Shown here: positions 26,068 through 35,577 of the stretch, piece by piece
Layout: every line of letters starts with the position of its first letter
Position numbering within the stretch: the stretch's first letter is position 1
DNA from: Bacteroidales bacterium
GTDB taxonomy: Bacteria > Bacteroidota > Bacteroidia > Bacteroidales > F082
Length of the DNA: 64,000 bases
NCBI GenBank assembly: GCA_021647205.1
Contig: JAKIVD010000002.1
Location: 124,001-188,000, forward strand
Direction: 5' to 3'
Notes under the pieces: model-generated
What the model saw: the letters and a program-made list of their open reading frames with translations, nothing else
Told to the model about the DNA's origin: nothing
Databases searched by the model: none
Program-made: the position numbers and the translations under genes

Positions 26068-26952
26068 TCAGGTTTTTTGTTTGATAACAAAAATCATGCT
26101 GGAATAATTGTTGTTCTTTTTGGCGTTGAAGTTTGACCTGAGCCCGTTAACAAATGCAGGGAAGTAGGGCACTTTCCTCTTCAGGTATTTTTCGCTCAGC
26201 AAGCTCACATAATAGGCGTCGAATTTTAAGGGAAAGCTGCCAACTAATTCCATCTCGTGCTTCTTTAGCAATAGCTGTAAAGTACTTTGTGTAAAATGGT
26301 ACAAATGCCGGGGAACGTCCAACCCGGCCCAAAATGCACCGTATTTTCTTGCATCCGGCGAACCAAGGTTGGGCAGGGCAATAACGATCCGGCCCTCTTT
26401 ATTTAGCAATTTATTCAATTGCATCATTCGGCCGTTCAAATCGGGCACATGCTCCAACACATGCCACATGCTGATGACATCGAAACTTTCGGGCTCCAGC
26501 TTATCCAGTCCGGTTTCATCAATAACATCAAGGTGGTGGCTCTTTTGTGCAAAACTTCGGGCAGACTTATTGGGTTCAATTCCTTTTACCTCCCAGCCTT
26601 TATTTTTAAAGTAACTCAACAGTTCACCCGTCCCGCAACCGATATCCAGTAGCTTTTTACCCTGTTTAAAGCTGTTGACAAGCTTAAATTTATTGCGAAT
26701 ATTAGCGTTTCGTAAACGCTTATATATTGCTCCGGTAAAACTAAACGAATCCACGGTATGTGAAAGGTAATCGGGCGAGTTATAGTATGCGTGCAGCTTA
26801 TTATCCAAAGGTCGCGGGTTGGTAAAAACAAAACTGCAGTGCTTACACTGCACCAGCGAAAACACTTCCTGTGTTAAAAAATAATCCCTGGTTTCCAGAA
26901 AAGGCGAAAATTCGTTTTTCCCACAAACCGGACAGTCTTCAATCTTTTTCAT
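26068..26952 (-). CDS. SAM-dependent methyltransferase with N-terminal zinc ribbon
   Basis: The zinc ribbon (CPVCG, then CKHC) is followed by a class I methyltransferase fold with LLDIGCGTGELLSYF (motif I), GIEPN and WHVLEHV. This arrangement is common for Methyltransf_23-type proteins encoded near polysaccharide genes. The substrate is unknown. The open frame begins at 26979 with MFHVEQKEK, but those residues are just the translation of a parS site; I choose the ATG at 26952 (MKKIEDCPVC). It ends 42 bases before the histidine kinase start. Confidence 0.85.
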   Translation of the reverse strand: MKKIEDCPVCGKNEFSPFLETRDYFLTQEVFSLVQCKHCSFVFTNPRPLDNKLHAYYNSPDYLSHTVDSFSFTGAIYKRLRNANIRNKFKLVNSFKQGKKLLDIGCGTGELLSYFKNKGWEVKGIEPNKSARSFAQKSHHLDVIDETGLDKLEPESFDVISMWHVLEHVPDLNGRMMQLNKLLNKEGRIVIALPNLGSPDARKYGAFWAGLDVPRHLYHFTQSTLQLLLKKHEMELVGSFPLKFDAYYVSLLSEKYLKRKVPYFPAFVNGLRSNFNAKKNNNYSSMIFVIKQKT

Positions 26953-26962
26953 TTTTTCTTTT

Positions 26963-26978
26963 TGTTCCACGTGAAACA
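26963..26978. promoter_or_regulatory. parS centromere site (ParB/Spo0J binding), copy 1
   Basis: The 16 bases TGTTCCACGTGAAACA match the canonical chromosomal parS consensus TGTTNCACGTGAAACA at every position. The site lies in the 30-base gap between the mnmG stop and the methyltransferase ATG. ParB nucleates on such sites and spreads, with ParA and SMC, to segregate the origin region. Confidence 0.88.
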
Positions 26979-26982
26979 ATTT

Positions 26983-28851
26983 CTATCTTCCGGTCAAAAC
27001 AACAAGGACATTGACATCAGCGGGTGTAACCCCTGTGATTCGCGAGGCCTGGCCAATGGTTTTCGGCCGGATATTACTTAATTTTTCCCTTGCCTCCATC
27101 GAAAGCGCCTGCATGGTATTGTAATCAAGGTCACTTTTTAAAGGGATGTTTTCGAGACGGGAAAGTTTGTCTGCCATTTCTCCTTCTTTTGTAATATAGC
27201 CTTCGTACTTGACTAAAATTTCCACCTCTTCAAGTACGTCTTTATCAGCAGCAAGTTGTTCAACAAGGCCAGACAACTCTTTTTTCGATTCAATGAGGTG
27301 TTGAATACTGAGCTGGGGGCGGAGAAGTAAGGTGGCCATTTTGCTTTTTTGCTTTAATGCCGATGTGTTTTGCTCGGCAAGTTTGTTATTTATTTCCACC
27401 GGAGCAATGCTTTCTTTTTCCAGGAAACGAATAATATTTTGTACCTTTTGGTGTTTGTTCAGGGTCAATTCGTAACGTTCCGCAGAGGCTAACCCAAGCT
27501 CAAAAGCTTTGGGTGTTAAACGGATGTCGGCGTTGTCTTGCCGCAAAAGGATGCGGTATTCTGCCCGTGAAGTAAACATGCGGTAAGGTTCATCAACGCC
27601 TTTAGTAATCAGGTCGTCGATAAGTACACCTATGTAAGATTCGTGACGTTTCAATACAAAGTCCGGTTTATCAGCAATCTTTTGATGGGCATTAATCCCG
27701 GCCATCAAGCCTTGGGCGGCAGCTTCCTCGTAACCTGTGGTTCCATTAATTTGTCCGGCAAAATACAATCCCTCAATTCGTTTTGTTTCCAGAGTATAGT
27801 TGAGTTGGGTAGGAGGGAAGTAGTCGTATTCAATGGCATAGCCCGGTCTGAAAATCCGGGCATTTTCAAAACCGGCCACCTTCCGTAAGGCCTGCAGTTG
27901 GATATTGTCCGGCAAGGAAGAAGAAAAACCATTGACGTAATATTCAACCGTATCCCATCCTTCAGGTTCTACAAAAAGCTGGTGGCGATCACGGTCAGAG
28001 AAACGCTCAATCTTGTCTTCAATAGATGGGCAATATCTTGGCCCAACACCCTCAATTCTACCGGCAAACATAGGTGAGTCCTTAAAGCCCATTTTCAAAA
28101 CATCGTGAACAACAGGCGAGGTATAGGTAATCCAGCAACTACGTTGTTTGCTTAATTTATTTCGTTTTAAAAAGGAAAAATTACCAGGCACATCGTCACC
28201 TTTTTGTTCTTCCATTTTGCTGAAGTCGATACTCCGCCCATCGACCCTGACCGGTGTGCCTGTTTTCATCCGGTCGGAAGTAAACCCCAGTGCTACCAAT
28301 TGTTCAGTTAGTCCGCCGGAGGCAGGGTCTCCCATTCGACCTCCCCCAAATTGTTTTTTTCCAATATGGATTTTACCGTTCAGGAAAGTGCCATTGGTCA
28401 GGATAACGGATTTTGCCCTGATTTCCTGCCCCATGGCAGTCCGGACTCCCGCTATGCAATTATTCCTGACAATTAAGCCAGTAACCATGTCCTGCCAAAA
28501 ATCAAGCTTGGGAATTTGCTCCAACACATTTCGCCAGGCTGCCGAAAACATCATCCTGTCGCTTTGTGCCCTGGGGCTCCACATGGCGGGTCCTTTCGAT
28601 TTATTCAGCATTCTGAACTGAATCATCGTTTTGTCGGTAATCAGCCCGGAAAAGCCGCCCAGCGCATCAATTTCACGAACAATTTGTCCTTTTGCAATTC
28701 CTCCCATGGCCGGGTTGCACGACATTTGTGCAATAGCATTCAAGTTAAACGTAAGCAACAAAACCTTTGAACCGAGGTTTGCTGCGGACGCTGCCGCTTC
28801 CGATCCGGCATGGCCGGCACCTACTACAATAACATCGTATTGCTCAAACAT
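26983..28851 (-). CDS. mnmG: tRNA uridine-5-carboxymethylaminomethyl modification enzyme MnmG (GidA)
   Basis: With MnmE, MnmG builds the cmnm5 group on U34 of several tRNAs, using FAD and methylene-tetrahydrofolate. The N-terminal FAD motif [19 protein letters not shown] is complete, as are [14 protein letters not shown] and [15 protein letters not shown]; the helical C-terminal MnmE/tRNA-binding region follows. I use the ATG at 28851 (MFEQYDVI); the frame opens six bases earlier at a TTG. A parS site lies just upstream and another just downstream. mnmG is oriC-linked in many bacteria, so the pairing with parS agrees with an origin-proximal location. Confidence 0.97.
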   Translation of the reverse strand: MFEQYDVIVVGAGHAGSEAAASAANLGSKVLLLTFNLNAIAQMSCNPAMGGIAKGQIVREIDALGGFSGLITDKTMIQFRMLNKSKGPAMWSPRAQSDRMMFSAAWRNVLEQIPKLDFWQDMVTGLIVRNNCIAGVRTAMGQEIRAKSVILTNGTFLNGKIHIGKKQFGGGRMGDPASGGLTEQLVALGFTSDRMKTGTPVRVDGRSIDFSKMEEQKGDDVPGNFSFLKRNKLSKQRSCWITYTSPVVHDVLKMGFKDSPMFAGRIEGVGPRYCPSIEDKIERFSDRDRHQLFVEPEGWDTVEYYVNGFSSSLPDNIQLQALRKVAGFENARIFRPGYAIEYDYFPPTQLNYTLETKRIEGLYFAGQINGTTGYEEAAAQGLMAGINAHQKIADKPDFVLKRHESYIGVLIDDLITKGVDEPYRMFTSRAEYRILLRQDNADIRLTPKAFELGLASAERYELTLNKHQKVQNIIRFLEKESIAPVEINNKLAEQNTSALKQKSKMATLLLRPQLSIQHLIESKKELSGLVEQLAADKDVLEEVEILVKYEGYITKEGEMADKLSRLENIPLKSDLDYNTMQALSMEAREKLSNIRPKTIGQASRITGVTPADVNVLVVLTGR

Positions 28852-28859
28852 TATCAAAT

Positions 28860-28875
28860 TGTTTCACGTGGAACA
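28860..28875. promoter_or_regulatory. parS centromere site, copy 2
   Basis: TGTTTCACGTGGAACA is the exact reverse complement of the copy at 26963-26978 and a perfect parS match. It sits eight bases upstream of the mnmG ATG, so ParB bound here could also affect mnmG transcription. The palindrome extends outward to AATTGTT / AACAATT. Confidence 0.88.
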
Positions 28876-28971
28876 ATTGTTTATTGTCCCAATATTTTTA
28901 AGATGTATTGAGAATCCAGGTCCTAAAGGCATAGTTGTTTAGGCAGTAATTCGTGAATCCTGTTTCACCTG

Positions 28972-29388
28972 TCAAGTCTGCAAAAGTAAATAATAATCCT
29001 CTTTCGCCCGCATTTGCAGCTTTTCGCCAGGATTATTGTCATTGTAGCCAAGCAAGTGAAGGATACCGTGAATGATCACCCTTGAAAGTTCGTTTTCGAA
29101 ATCGCAGTTTAAGGATTTCGCGTTTTCATTTACACGGTCTATGCTAATGAAAATGTCGCCGGATATAACAGAAGGGTTTGCGGAATTTGAAAAGGTAATA
29201 ATATCAGTAAATGTATCGTGGTGGAGGTATTCTTTATTAATTTCCGTTAAGAAATCGTCGCCGCAAAAAACAAATTGAATGTCGCCGGTTGTTTTTCCCT
29301 CCAAACCAATGGCCTTCTTCACCCACTCTTTTCTTCCATCCTGTTCGTTCAAAAGAAAACCATCCTTCAGCACATTAAAGCTGATCAT
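28972..29388 (-). CDS. ybeY: Endoribonuclease YbeY
   Basis: YbeY is a zinc-dependent RNase in 16S rRNA 3'-end maturation and ribosome quality control. The 138 residues contain HGILHLLGYND, the family motif with two histidine ligands; the third ligand, usually H, is D here, a substitution I recall from other Bacteroidota YbeY proteins. The start overlaps the preceding ATP-binding-protein gene by 14 bases, so translation is coupled. A 120-base gap holding a parS site separates it from mnmG. Confidence 0.93.
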   Translation of the reverse strand: MISFNVLKDGFLLNEQDGRKEWVKKAIGLEGKTTGDIQFVFCGDDFLTEINKEYLHHDTFTDIITFSNSANPSVISGDIFISIDRVNENAKSLNCDFENELSRVIIHGILHLLGYNDNNPGEKLQMRAKEDYYLLLQT

Positions 29389-29866
29389 CTTTTTTGTTGA
29401 CTTTTAATTCCTGGTTGACATTAAAGTATTTTTTTAATTGATTGCGGCGCTGCTCGTAAACCTTGTTGTGCAGGGCACTGATATCAAAACTAAGATGAAT
29501 GACTTCGTTGTCAGTAACCGTCAGGTCGTCCACCAGTGATTTAATGAGGAACACACTCGTTTTTGCATCAGGTTCTTCAAGTGTATCAATATTCACCTGC
29601 AGCTCAAACGCTGATGTAATTTTTTTGTCAACCGGATAAAAACTAAATGTTACTTCCTGATAGTCTGTATTATATTCAATTTTAAATGTTTTTGTTGATT
29701 GTTGTTCCAATAAAACGCCGAACAATTCGGTCATTGCCATCAGGATGCTGCCGTAATAAGTGTCGTTGATAAATAGCTGATCACAGACTAAATCTACAAT
29801 TTGCTCAATTTCCCGAATGGCGCCGGGTTCCAATTGAATTGTAAACGACTGATTATTGTTTACCAT
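29375..29866 (-). CDS. Small HATPase-fold (anti-sigma/RsbW-like) protein
   Basis: The 163 residues look like the GHKL ATPase fold of serine-kinase/anti-sigma factors: a helix with YGSILMAMTELFGVLLEQ (equivalent to the N box), beta strands, and KTSVFLIKSLVDDLTV near the end. The G1 motif is poorly conserved, so ATP binding is doubtful. It overlaps both neighbours by 14 bases (DUF4175 upstream, ybeY downstream), a tight operon. Function is not known; recognition is by overall pattern. Confidence 0.6.
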   Translation of the reverse strand: MVNNNQSFTIQLEPGAIREIEQIVDLVCDQLFINDTYYGSILMAMTELFGVLLEQQSTKTFKIEYNTDYQEVTFSFYPVDKKITSAFELQVNIDTLEEPDAKTSVFLIKSLVDDLTVTDNEVIHLSFDISALHNKVYEQRRNQLKKYFNVNQELKVNKKDDQL

Positions 29867-32800
29867 TTTCTCGCTCTAATTTGTATAAATATTTGTTTAA
29901 CAGCGCTCTGTAATAGGGGGACATTTCAATAGGGGATAGTATCAAAATTTCCTGCTGATTCGCTTTTTCATCCTTATACTGCAAAATACTATTTTGGTTA
30001 CTTCTTTTTACATTTTTCCCGGCTTCCGATTCACGTTCTTTTTTCTTCTCCCGTTCCTGCTCGGCTTTTTCTGATTTTAGCAGCCTGACTTCCAGTTGTT
30101 TTTGTCTTTCAAGGGTTTGTTCCGTTATCCTTCTGTTAATGATGTCGTCTTCAATTTTTTGCATTTCTTCAGCTAACTTACTGAAAGATGAACCATTCAT
30201 CCCGTTGCGCTCAAGTTCGTCGATATATTGTTGCATCCTTCTTCTTATTTCGCCCTGCATGGCAGCCATCCGCGCCAGTTCTTTGCTCTGGGCATTCAGG
30301 CCTTCTTTTCCGCCCAGTCCTTTTTTCTTTGCCTTTCCCTGCATTCTCCCGTTCATTTGCTGTTGCATTTGCAGCATCTCTTTCAAGGAAGGGGAAGAGC
30401 CCATTCCCGGATTATTGCATTTTCCCTGACCCGGTTTGGAGTTTTGCATTTGCATACTTTGTTTCATCTGGTCAAGCGATTCGGCCAGCATCAGCGCCAA
30501 GTTGTTCATCGAAGTCATGGAATATTGTTGTTGACTTTGCGCAGGCCCCTTTTTTCGTTCCTGCATCATGCCGATGGCCGCCTCCATGTATTGGTTTACT
30601 TTTCCTGATTCTTTAACAATGTAAGGTTTAATAGTGGCCTGACGTTTGCTGAGTGCGAGTAACGAATCGTGTACAATTTTAAAATCGTCTTTTAAATCTT
30701 TGAGTTTCGCTGTTTGCCCGACATATTTCGGGTCGTTTTGTGAAGTTTCCCCGATGTCGGTAAAAAGCTGTTCCTGTTTGAAACTTAAATCTATCAGGTT
30801 GTCAAGCATATTTCTGACTTGCTGTGCATCTTCTGCCAGGCGCTCCATTTGGGCACTTTGCATCATCGCACTCAGATCGGAGGCCATTTTATCCATTTTC
30901 CCGGCGGCATCCATCTGGTTTCCGGATGCTTTTTTTTGCTTGCCTTTTTGCAGTTTCGATGATGCTTCATCAAGGTCCTTTTTAATGTCCTGCATCCCGG
31001 CAGAATCATTTTGAACATTGAAAGGTTGCTCCAGTTCTTTGTTTAGTGTTTCAGCTTCGTCAAGTTTGTCGGCAACTTTATCAAATTCCTTGTTAATCTC
31101 CTCTTGTTTTTTTACTGCGGTTTCTTTTCCCAATTTTTTATCTGCTGTTTTCTTTGCCAGAGCTTCCTGCTTTTTGGCAAGCTCTTTCAGTTGGTCAACA
31201 GCTTCCTTGAACATTTTCTCAAATTCCATTTCCTTGAAAAGCTCCAGGTTTTGTTCCAGGTTGCTCTTCATTTCTTCATTACGTTTTTTCATTTTCTCAA
31301 GGAAATCGGTCAGTTCGTCTTTGTTCATTTTTTCGAGCTGTTTTTCCATTTCCGCCAACTGTTTCTTCATTTCTTCATTCATCAGGTCGGCGAACATTTC
31401 CTCCAGTTCTTTCATTTTCTCCAGCATTTCCGGGTCCATCTTCCGTTTCATTTTTTCTTCCAGCTCATTGATTTCTTTATTGAGTTTGTCGAGTTGGCGG
31501 ATTTGCTCGCGGATGGATTCTTCTTTTTGCAGGAGTTCGGCAATTTTCTGCTTATCTGACCAGCTCAGTTCTTTCTTTTCGAACAGGGAAAACCGTTGTT
31601 GTTCCAATTGCCGGTTAACTTCTTCCAGTTCTTTTATTGCTTCCGTGAGGCTGTTTTTTACTTCATCAGATGACTTACTGATATTGTCCTCTATTTCCGA
31701 AACATCAGGCATTTTCAGGTAAAAGGTCGGTGATTTTGTGCGTTTGAAGCCATTCACGGCATCGTTATCACGGACTTCAAAATAATAGCTCATGCCTTCA
31801 CCAGGCTGCAAATCAAAACTGTCGGCCCGAACCGAATATGCAAAATACTGTTGTGCAACATCGGCATCAACCCGGATATTTTTGTACTGAAAGGATGCGG
31901 GGCCCATGCTGTCTTTTTGATAGAAAAACCGAAGTGAATGAAAACCGTGATCGTCACTGACCTGCCCGTTAAAATGGATGAAACCGAGCATGGCTTTCTC
32001 GTTGAATTCCGCCACCTTGATGCGCGGAAATTCGTCCTTCACTACCTGGACCGAAAACATCAGCGAGTCAATTCCGCTGACAAACTCATTCTCGGGCATC
32101 AGGGAATAGAAAAAATTGTTCACGGCCTGTTTAGTAAAAATGAAAACATTGCTCTTTTCGGGTGAAAGCAACTGTTTTTCGTGGCCGGTTCTAAAAATGA
32201 TATGGCGGGTGTCGCGTGTAAATATTTTCCAGGCGATGGTCGTCCCTTCAGGAACAACCAGGTCGCCCGAGCTTTCGATGGTTTCGTTTTTCTTGTTTAA
32301 ATAGGGAGGGTAATTCAAGCCGACATTGAAATTAAAAATAACCGGTTTGGGGATAACTTTTAGCCGGTAGTTCTTGCTGCTCAGGTCTTCCGTCTCAAGA
32401 CGAAAATATACATCAGCTTTCATGTCAACAAAGGTGTAATTAAACATACCGGGCCTGACTTGCTGCATCAGGTATTTGTTGTTCCCGCTCCTGATAAAAA
32501 CCATGGCCGGGATTTCTTCACCTTCGGCCTTTACCCGAACCGTAAAATTGTCGCGTTGCAGCACTTCCAGCGATTTGTTGGTGAGTGTCAAACTGTAGGG
32601 CAGGGGCTTCTCGAAATGAACACCATGTTGTACAATACGTTTAGAGGGCCCGGTAATGAATGCCGGTGAAATAATAAAGATCAAAAGTACGACAAGCACC
32701 GGCGGAGCAGCATAGCGCAAATAATGGAAGTTCTTTTTAAAGTCGATGGCTTTTCTGAAAGGGATGGGTTTGAGTTCCGCCGCTTTCTGCCCGATACCCG

Positions 32801-33197
32801 CAGCGAGCAATTCCATCTCGCCACGCGATATGGCTTGCTGATTCATGTTTTGGAGTTGCAGCGTATTCAGAAGTTTGTCCTTCACCTCAGGGAAATGCGC
32901 CCCGATAATTTGCGCTGCTTCCTGTTCCGAAATAGATTTACCAATGCGCAGCAGTTTCAAGGCCGGAAAAAAAATGTAGAAAACCAGCAAGAAAAAAGCC
33001 AGGGCAACAAAACTGTAGAAAAGTACAGCCCGCGTAAGGGTGTTGTTCCAGGCGAAGTATTCAAAAATATCTATCAGCAAAAACAAGCTGAGAATGAGGG
33101 CAACACTTAAAATAAACCCCCTGATAATTTGATTTTTGTAATACTTCCTGATGAAAGTATCCAGTTTCTTAACAAGTATGTCAAAATCATTGTTCAT
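29853..33197 (-). CDS. DUF4175 membrane protein with long coiled-coil region
   Basis: The protein has about 1114 residues, with two N-terminal helices (about 22-45 and 53-85), a third near 170-190, an Ig-like region to about 510, then highly charged E/K/Q-rich coiled coil from about 515 to 780. A Met/Gln-rich stretch follows (MQMQNSKPGQGK, then KEMLQMQQQMNGRMQGK), and the C-terminus is basic. This is the DUF4175 family of Bacteroidota and alpha-proteobacteria; no function is established. I start at ATG 33197 rather than the TTG at 33203. The -7 element TATCTTTG is about 62 bases upstream, back-to-back with the promoter of the M1 peptidase gene. Confidence 0.85.
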   Translation of the reverse strand: MNNDFDILVKKLDTFIRKYYKNQIIRGFILSVALILSLFLLIDIFEYFAWNNTLTRAVLFYSFVALAFFLLVFYIFFPALKLLRIGKSISEQEAAQIIGAHFPEVKDKLLNTLQLQNMNQQAISRGEMELLAAGIGQKAAELKPIPFRKAIDFKKNFHYLRYAAPPVLVVLLIFIISPAFITGPSKRIVQHGVHFEKPLPYSLTLTNKSLEVLQRDNFTVRVKAEGEEIPAMVFIRSGNNKYLMQQVRPGMFNYTFVDMKADVYFRLETEDLSSKNYRLKVIPKPVIFNFNVGLNYPPYLNKKNETIESSGDLVVPEGTTIAWKIFTRDTRHIIFRTGHEKQLLSPEKSNVFIFTKQAVNNFFYSLMPENEFVSGIDSLMFSVQVVKDEFPRIKVAEFNEKAMLGFIHFNGQVSDDHGFHSLRFFYQKDSMGPASFQYKNIRVDADVAQQYFAYSVRADSFDLQPGEGMSYYFEVRDNDAVNGFKRTKSPTFYLKMPDVSEIEDNISKSSDEVKNSLTEAIKELEEVNRQLEQQRFSLFEKKELSWSDKQKIAELLQKEESIREQIRQLDKLNKEINELEEKMKRKMDPEMLEKMKELEEMFADLMNEEMKKQLAEMEKQLEKMNKDELTDFLEKMKKRNEEMKSNLEQNLELFKEMEFEKMFKEAVDQLKELAKKQEALAKKTADKKLGKETAVKKQEEINKEFDKVADKLDEAETLNKELEQPFNVQNDSAGMQDIKKDLDEASSKLQKGKQKKASGNQMDAAGKMDKMASDLSAMMQSAQMERLAEDAQQVRNMLDNLIDLSFKQEQLFTDIGETSQNDPKYVGQTAKLKDLKDDFKIVHDSLLALSKRQATIKPYIVKESGKVNQYMEAAIGMMQERKKGPAQSQQQYSMTSMNNLALMLAESLDQMKQSMQMQNSKPGQGKCNNPGMGSSPSLKEMLQMQQQMNGRMQGKAKKKGLGGKEGLNAQSKELARMAAMQGEIRRRMQQYIDELERNGMNGSSFSKLAEEMQKIEDDIINRRITEQTLERQKQLEVRLLKSEKAEQEREKKKERESEAGKNVKRSNQNSILQYKDEKANQQEILILSPIEMSPYYRALLNKYLYKLERENGKQ

Positions 33198-33227
33198 GGG
33201 CAACTAAAAGCCTTACTACTTTGTCTG

Positions 33228-33266
33228 TTTGGTGAATGCCGGTAATTTATACTTTTGGCAAAGATA
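33228..33266. promoter_or_regulatory. Overlapping divergent promoters of the DUF4175 operon and the M1 peptidase
   Basis: For the plus strand, TTTG (33228-33231) is followed after 18 bases by TACTTTTG (33250-33257). For the minus strand, TATCTTTG lies at 33266-33259, one base away. Both are perfect TAnnTTTG elements and point toward their own genes, so the two promoters share the same DNA. Confidence 0.55.
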
Positions 33267-33312
33267 AAAATTCAACCCCCTCTTTTGGTCGGGAACCTTA
33301 AAAGCATTAAAA

Positions 33313-35274
33313 ATGAAACGTTTTTTAACATTAATTATTCTCTTAAGCGGGCTGATGGCCATCGCCCAGCAAAATGAAAACCTGAACATTGAAGGAAAAT
33401 GTTCGCACGTTAAACAGTTCAACAAAGATATTCTGGCGGGGATTTACGACTGGCAAAGCAAGTACCTCAACGATTATGACGTAACTTTCTACTGGCTCGA
33501 CATTGAAATTTCCAATACTTCGACCGCCATTTCCGGCAACACGAGCATTTATGCCGAAAGTGTGGTCGTGCTCGACACTTTTGCTTTTGAACTGATTCCT
33601 GAGCAAACCATCGACCAGATTTACGTTGACGGGGTGGAGTACACAACCTGGAGCAGGGATGGCGACAATGTGCTGGTTCCCGTCAGCCCAATTGCCAGCG
33701 GCACCTCTTTTATGGCACAAATATACTATCACGGGCAACCACCCAGTGGTGGATTTTTCTCGGGCGTTACAACTGATTACGCAGGTGCCTGGGGCAAAAA
33801 CGTAAGCTGGACCCTTTCGGAACCCTTCGCTGCCAAAGATTGGTTTCCGGTGAAACAAGACCTCGAAGACAAGGCCGATTCCGTTTGGGTCTTCCTGACT
33901 ACCGATGCGGCGAATATGGCTACTTCGCAGGGCGTTTTAACCAATACTGTTACCATTGGCGATAAAAAACGTTACGAGTGGAAATCATCCTATCCCATTG
34001 ATTACTACCTGATCTCGTTTGCCGTTTCCGAATACCAGCAGTACGACCTTTATGCCCACCCCGATGAAATGGAGGGCGATTCCATCCTGATCGAAAACTA
34101 CGTTTACGACAGTCCCGGCTGCCTTGAAAATTACAAAAACAGCATTGACGAAACCCCGGCCATGGTGGAACTGTTTTCGGACCTCTACATTCTTTATCCT
34201 TTTTGGGAAGAAAAGTACGGGCAAACGCTGGTTGAACTGGGCGGCGGCATGGAACACCAGACCAACACCACCCTGGGCGGTTTCTGGTTCGGACTGGTTG
34301 CCCACGAACTGGGGCACATGTGGTTCGGCGACAACGTGACCTGTGCCACCTGGAGCGACATCTGGATCAACGAAGGCTTTGCCACCTACTCGAATTACCT
34401 GGCCGAAGAGTTTATCCACAGTTCGGAAAGTGCCGAAGGCTTCATCGTCGGTAAGCAAAACAGTGCCATGTCGCAGCCCGGCGGTAGCGTGTTCATCCCC
34501 GAAGATGAAATTTATCCCGGCAACGAGTGGCGCATCTTCGACGGAAGGTTATCCTACAACAAGGGAGCAGCCATCATCCACACCCTGCGCCACGAAATTC
34601 AGGACGACGATCTTTTTTTCCAGGTGATGGAAACCTTTCAAACCGATTTTACCGACAGTACGGCCACCGGCGAGGACTTTAAAAATACAGCCGAAGCGGT
34701 TACCGGCATGGACCTGGATTACTTTTTCGACCAGTGGTATTATGGCGAAGGTTATCCGGTTTACGATTTATCCTATTACATGATTGGGGGGAACTTTCAC
34801 CTGGTTTCTACCCAAACTACTTCGGCTTCTTCCACACCCTTTTTTCAGATGTTGATGGATTACCAATTGAAATTTTCCGACGGAACAGACACCATTGTTC
34901 GCTTTGAACAAACCGACAACCTGAACCATTTCAGCGTTTATACCGGAAAAGAAGTGGTGGACGTAAACGTTGACCCCGACAACTGGACAATGGAAGATGT
35001 GGAAAGCCTGACGGTCGTAATCGACGAGCTGAGTTCGCCGGTTTATTTCAGCATCGGGCCCAATCCCGCGGTGAACACCCTGAACGTCTTTTTCCCATCG
35101 GCACAAAGTGCAATGCGCGAAATCCGCTTGCTCGACCTCACGGGAAAAGAACTCCTGTTTACCCGCAGTGCCGCCAAACAGCTTAGGCTGGACGTTTCGG
35201 AGCTTCCCAAAGGGGTTTACCTGGTCAGGGTGGCCAACGGCAAGCAAAGCCGTGTAAGGCGTTTTGTTAAATAG
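33313..35274 (+). CDS. M1 family zinc aminopeptidase, T9SS-exported
   Basis: The 653-residue secreted protein has a signal peptide (ends LMAIAQ), an N-terminal beta domain, and a thermolysin-like domain with H331-E332-L-G-H335 and the third zinc ligand E354 (INEGFATY). The exopeptidase loop, usually GAMEN, reads GGMEHQT, a variation that may change preference for the peptide N-terminus. A T9SS type A sorting domain ends the protein (FSIGPNPAVNTLNVFF, ending RVRRFVK). It probably trims peptides at the cell surface. It has its own promoter 55 bases upstream. Confidence 0.92.
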   Translation: MKRFLTLIILLSGLMAIAQQNENLNIEGKCSHVKQFNKDILAGIYDWQSKYLNDYDVTFYWLDIEISNTSTAISGNTSIYAESVVVLDTFAFELIPEQTIDQIYVDGVEYTTWSRDGDNVLVPVSPIASGTSFMAQIYYHGQPPSGGFFSGVTTDYAGAWGKNVSWTLSEPFAAKDWFPVKQDLEDKADSVWVFLTTDAANMATSQGVLTNTVTIGDKKRYEWKSSYPIDYYLISFAVSEYQQYDLYAHPDEMEGDSILIENYVYDSPGCLENYKNSIDETPAMVELFSDLYILYPFWEEKYGQTLVELGGGMEHQTNTTLGGFWFGLVAHELGHMWFGDNVTCATWSDIWINEGFATYSNYLAEEFIHSSESAEGFIVGKQNSAMSQPGGSVFIPEDEIYPGNEWRIFDGRLSYNKGAAIIHTLRHEIQDDDLFFQVMETFQTDFTDSTATGEDFKNTAEAVTGMDLDYFFDQWYYGEGYPVYDLSYYMIGGNFHLVSTQTTSASSTPFFQMLMDYQLKFSDGTDTIVRFEQTDNLNHFSVYTGKEVVDVNVDPDNWTMEDVESLTVVIDELSSPVYFSIGPNPAVNTLNVFFPSAQSAMREIRLLDLTGKELLFTRSAAKQLRLDVSELPKGVYLVRVANGKQSRVRRFVK

Positions 35275-35577
35275 CGCCACCTCCCGCCACTCCCGTTCAA
35301 AAAACCGGGATCCGGTTTGCAGCCCGGATTTGTGAAAACATAATATTTTTGGATTTGATTCCCGTATTATTATAATTATTTTGGATTTGAATCCTGTAAT
35401 ATTAAAATATTGAAAAATTCGAAGGCCTGTCCCCATCATGAATTCAAGCTGGTGAACAACGACAATTATGCTGACTTTTTAACTTAAAGGAAGTATTTGT
35501 TTGCTGGTTTAATCTTAAAATCCCAATAACCGCCCTCCTTCCTTTTTGCCTATTTTTGCCACCCAAATAATCAAGAG
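35275..35577. repeat. 303-base intergenic region with a hairpin and a diverged tandem repeat
   Basis: No gene is seen here. ATCCGG (35310-35315) / CCGGAT (35324-35329) form a hairpin that may terminate the M1 peptidase transcript. Two diverged direct repeats of about 29 bases lie at 35344-35372 and 35376-35404 (core TTTTGGATTTGA, period 32). The gltX promoter is at the right end. Confidence 0.5.
35551..35558 (+). promoter_or_regulatory. Promoter -7 element of gltX
   Basis: TATTTTTG is a perfect TAnnTTTG 19 bases before the gltX ATG. No convincing -33 TTTG is seen at the expected spacing. Confidence 0.4.

Noticed and set aside
26953-26979. N-terminal extension MFHVEQKEK of the methyltransferase
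   Set aside because: The residues translate the parS palindrome; the zinc-ribbon protein starts naturally at ATG 26952.
31018-31722. 234-codon plus-strand ORF (Ser/Phe-rich)
   Set aside because: It is the antisense of the Lys/Glu-rich coiled coil of the DUF4175 gene; composition is an artefact of the AAG/GAA codons on the other strand.
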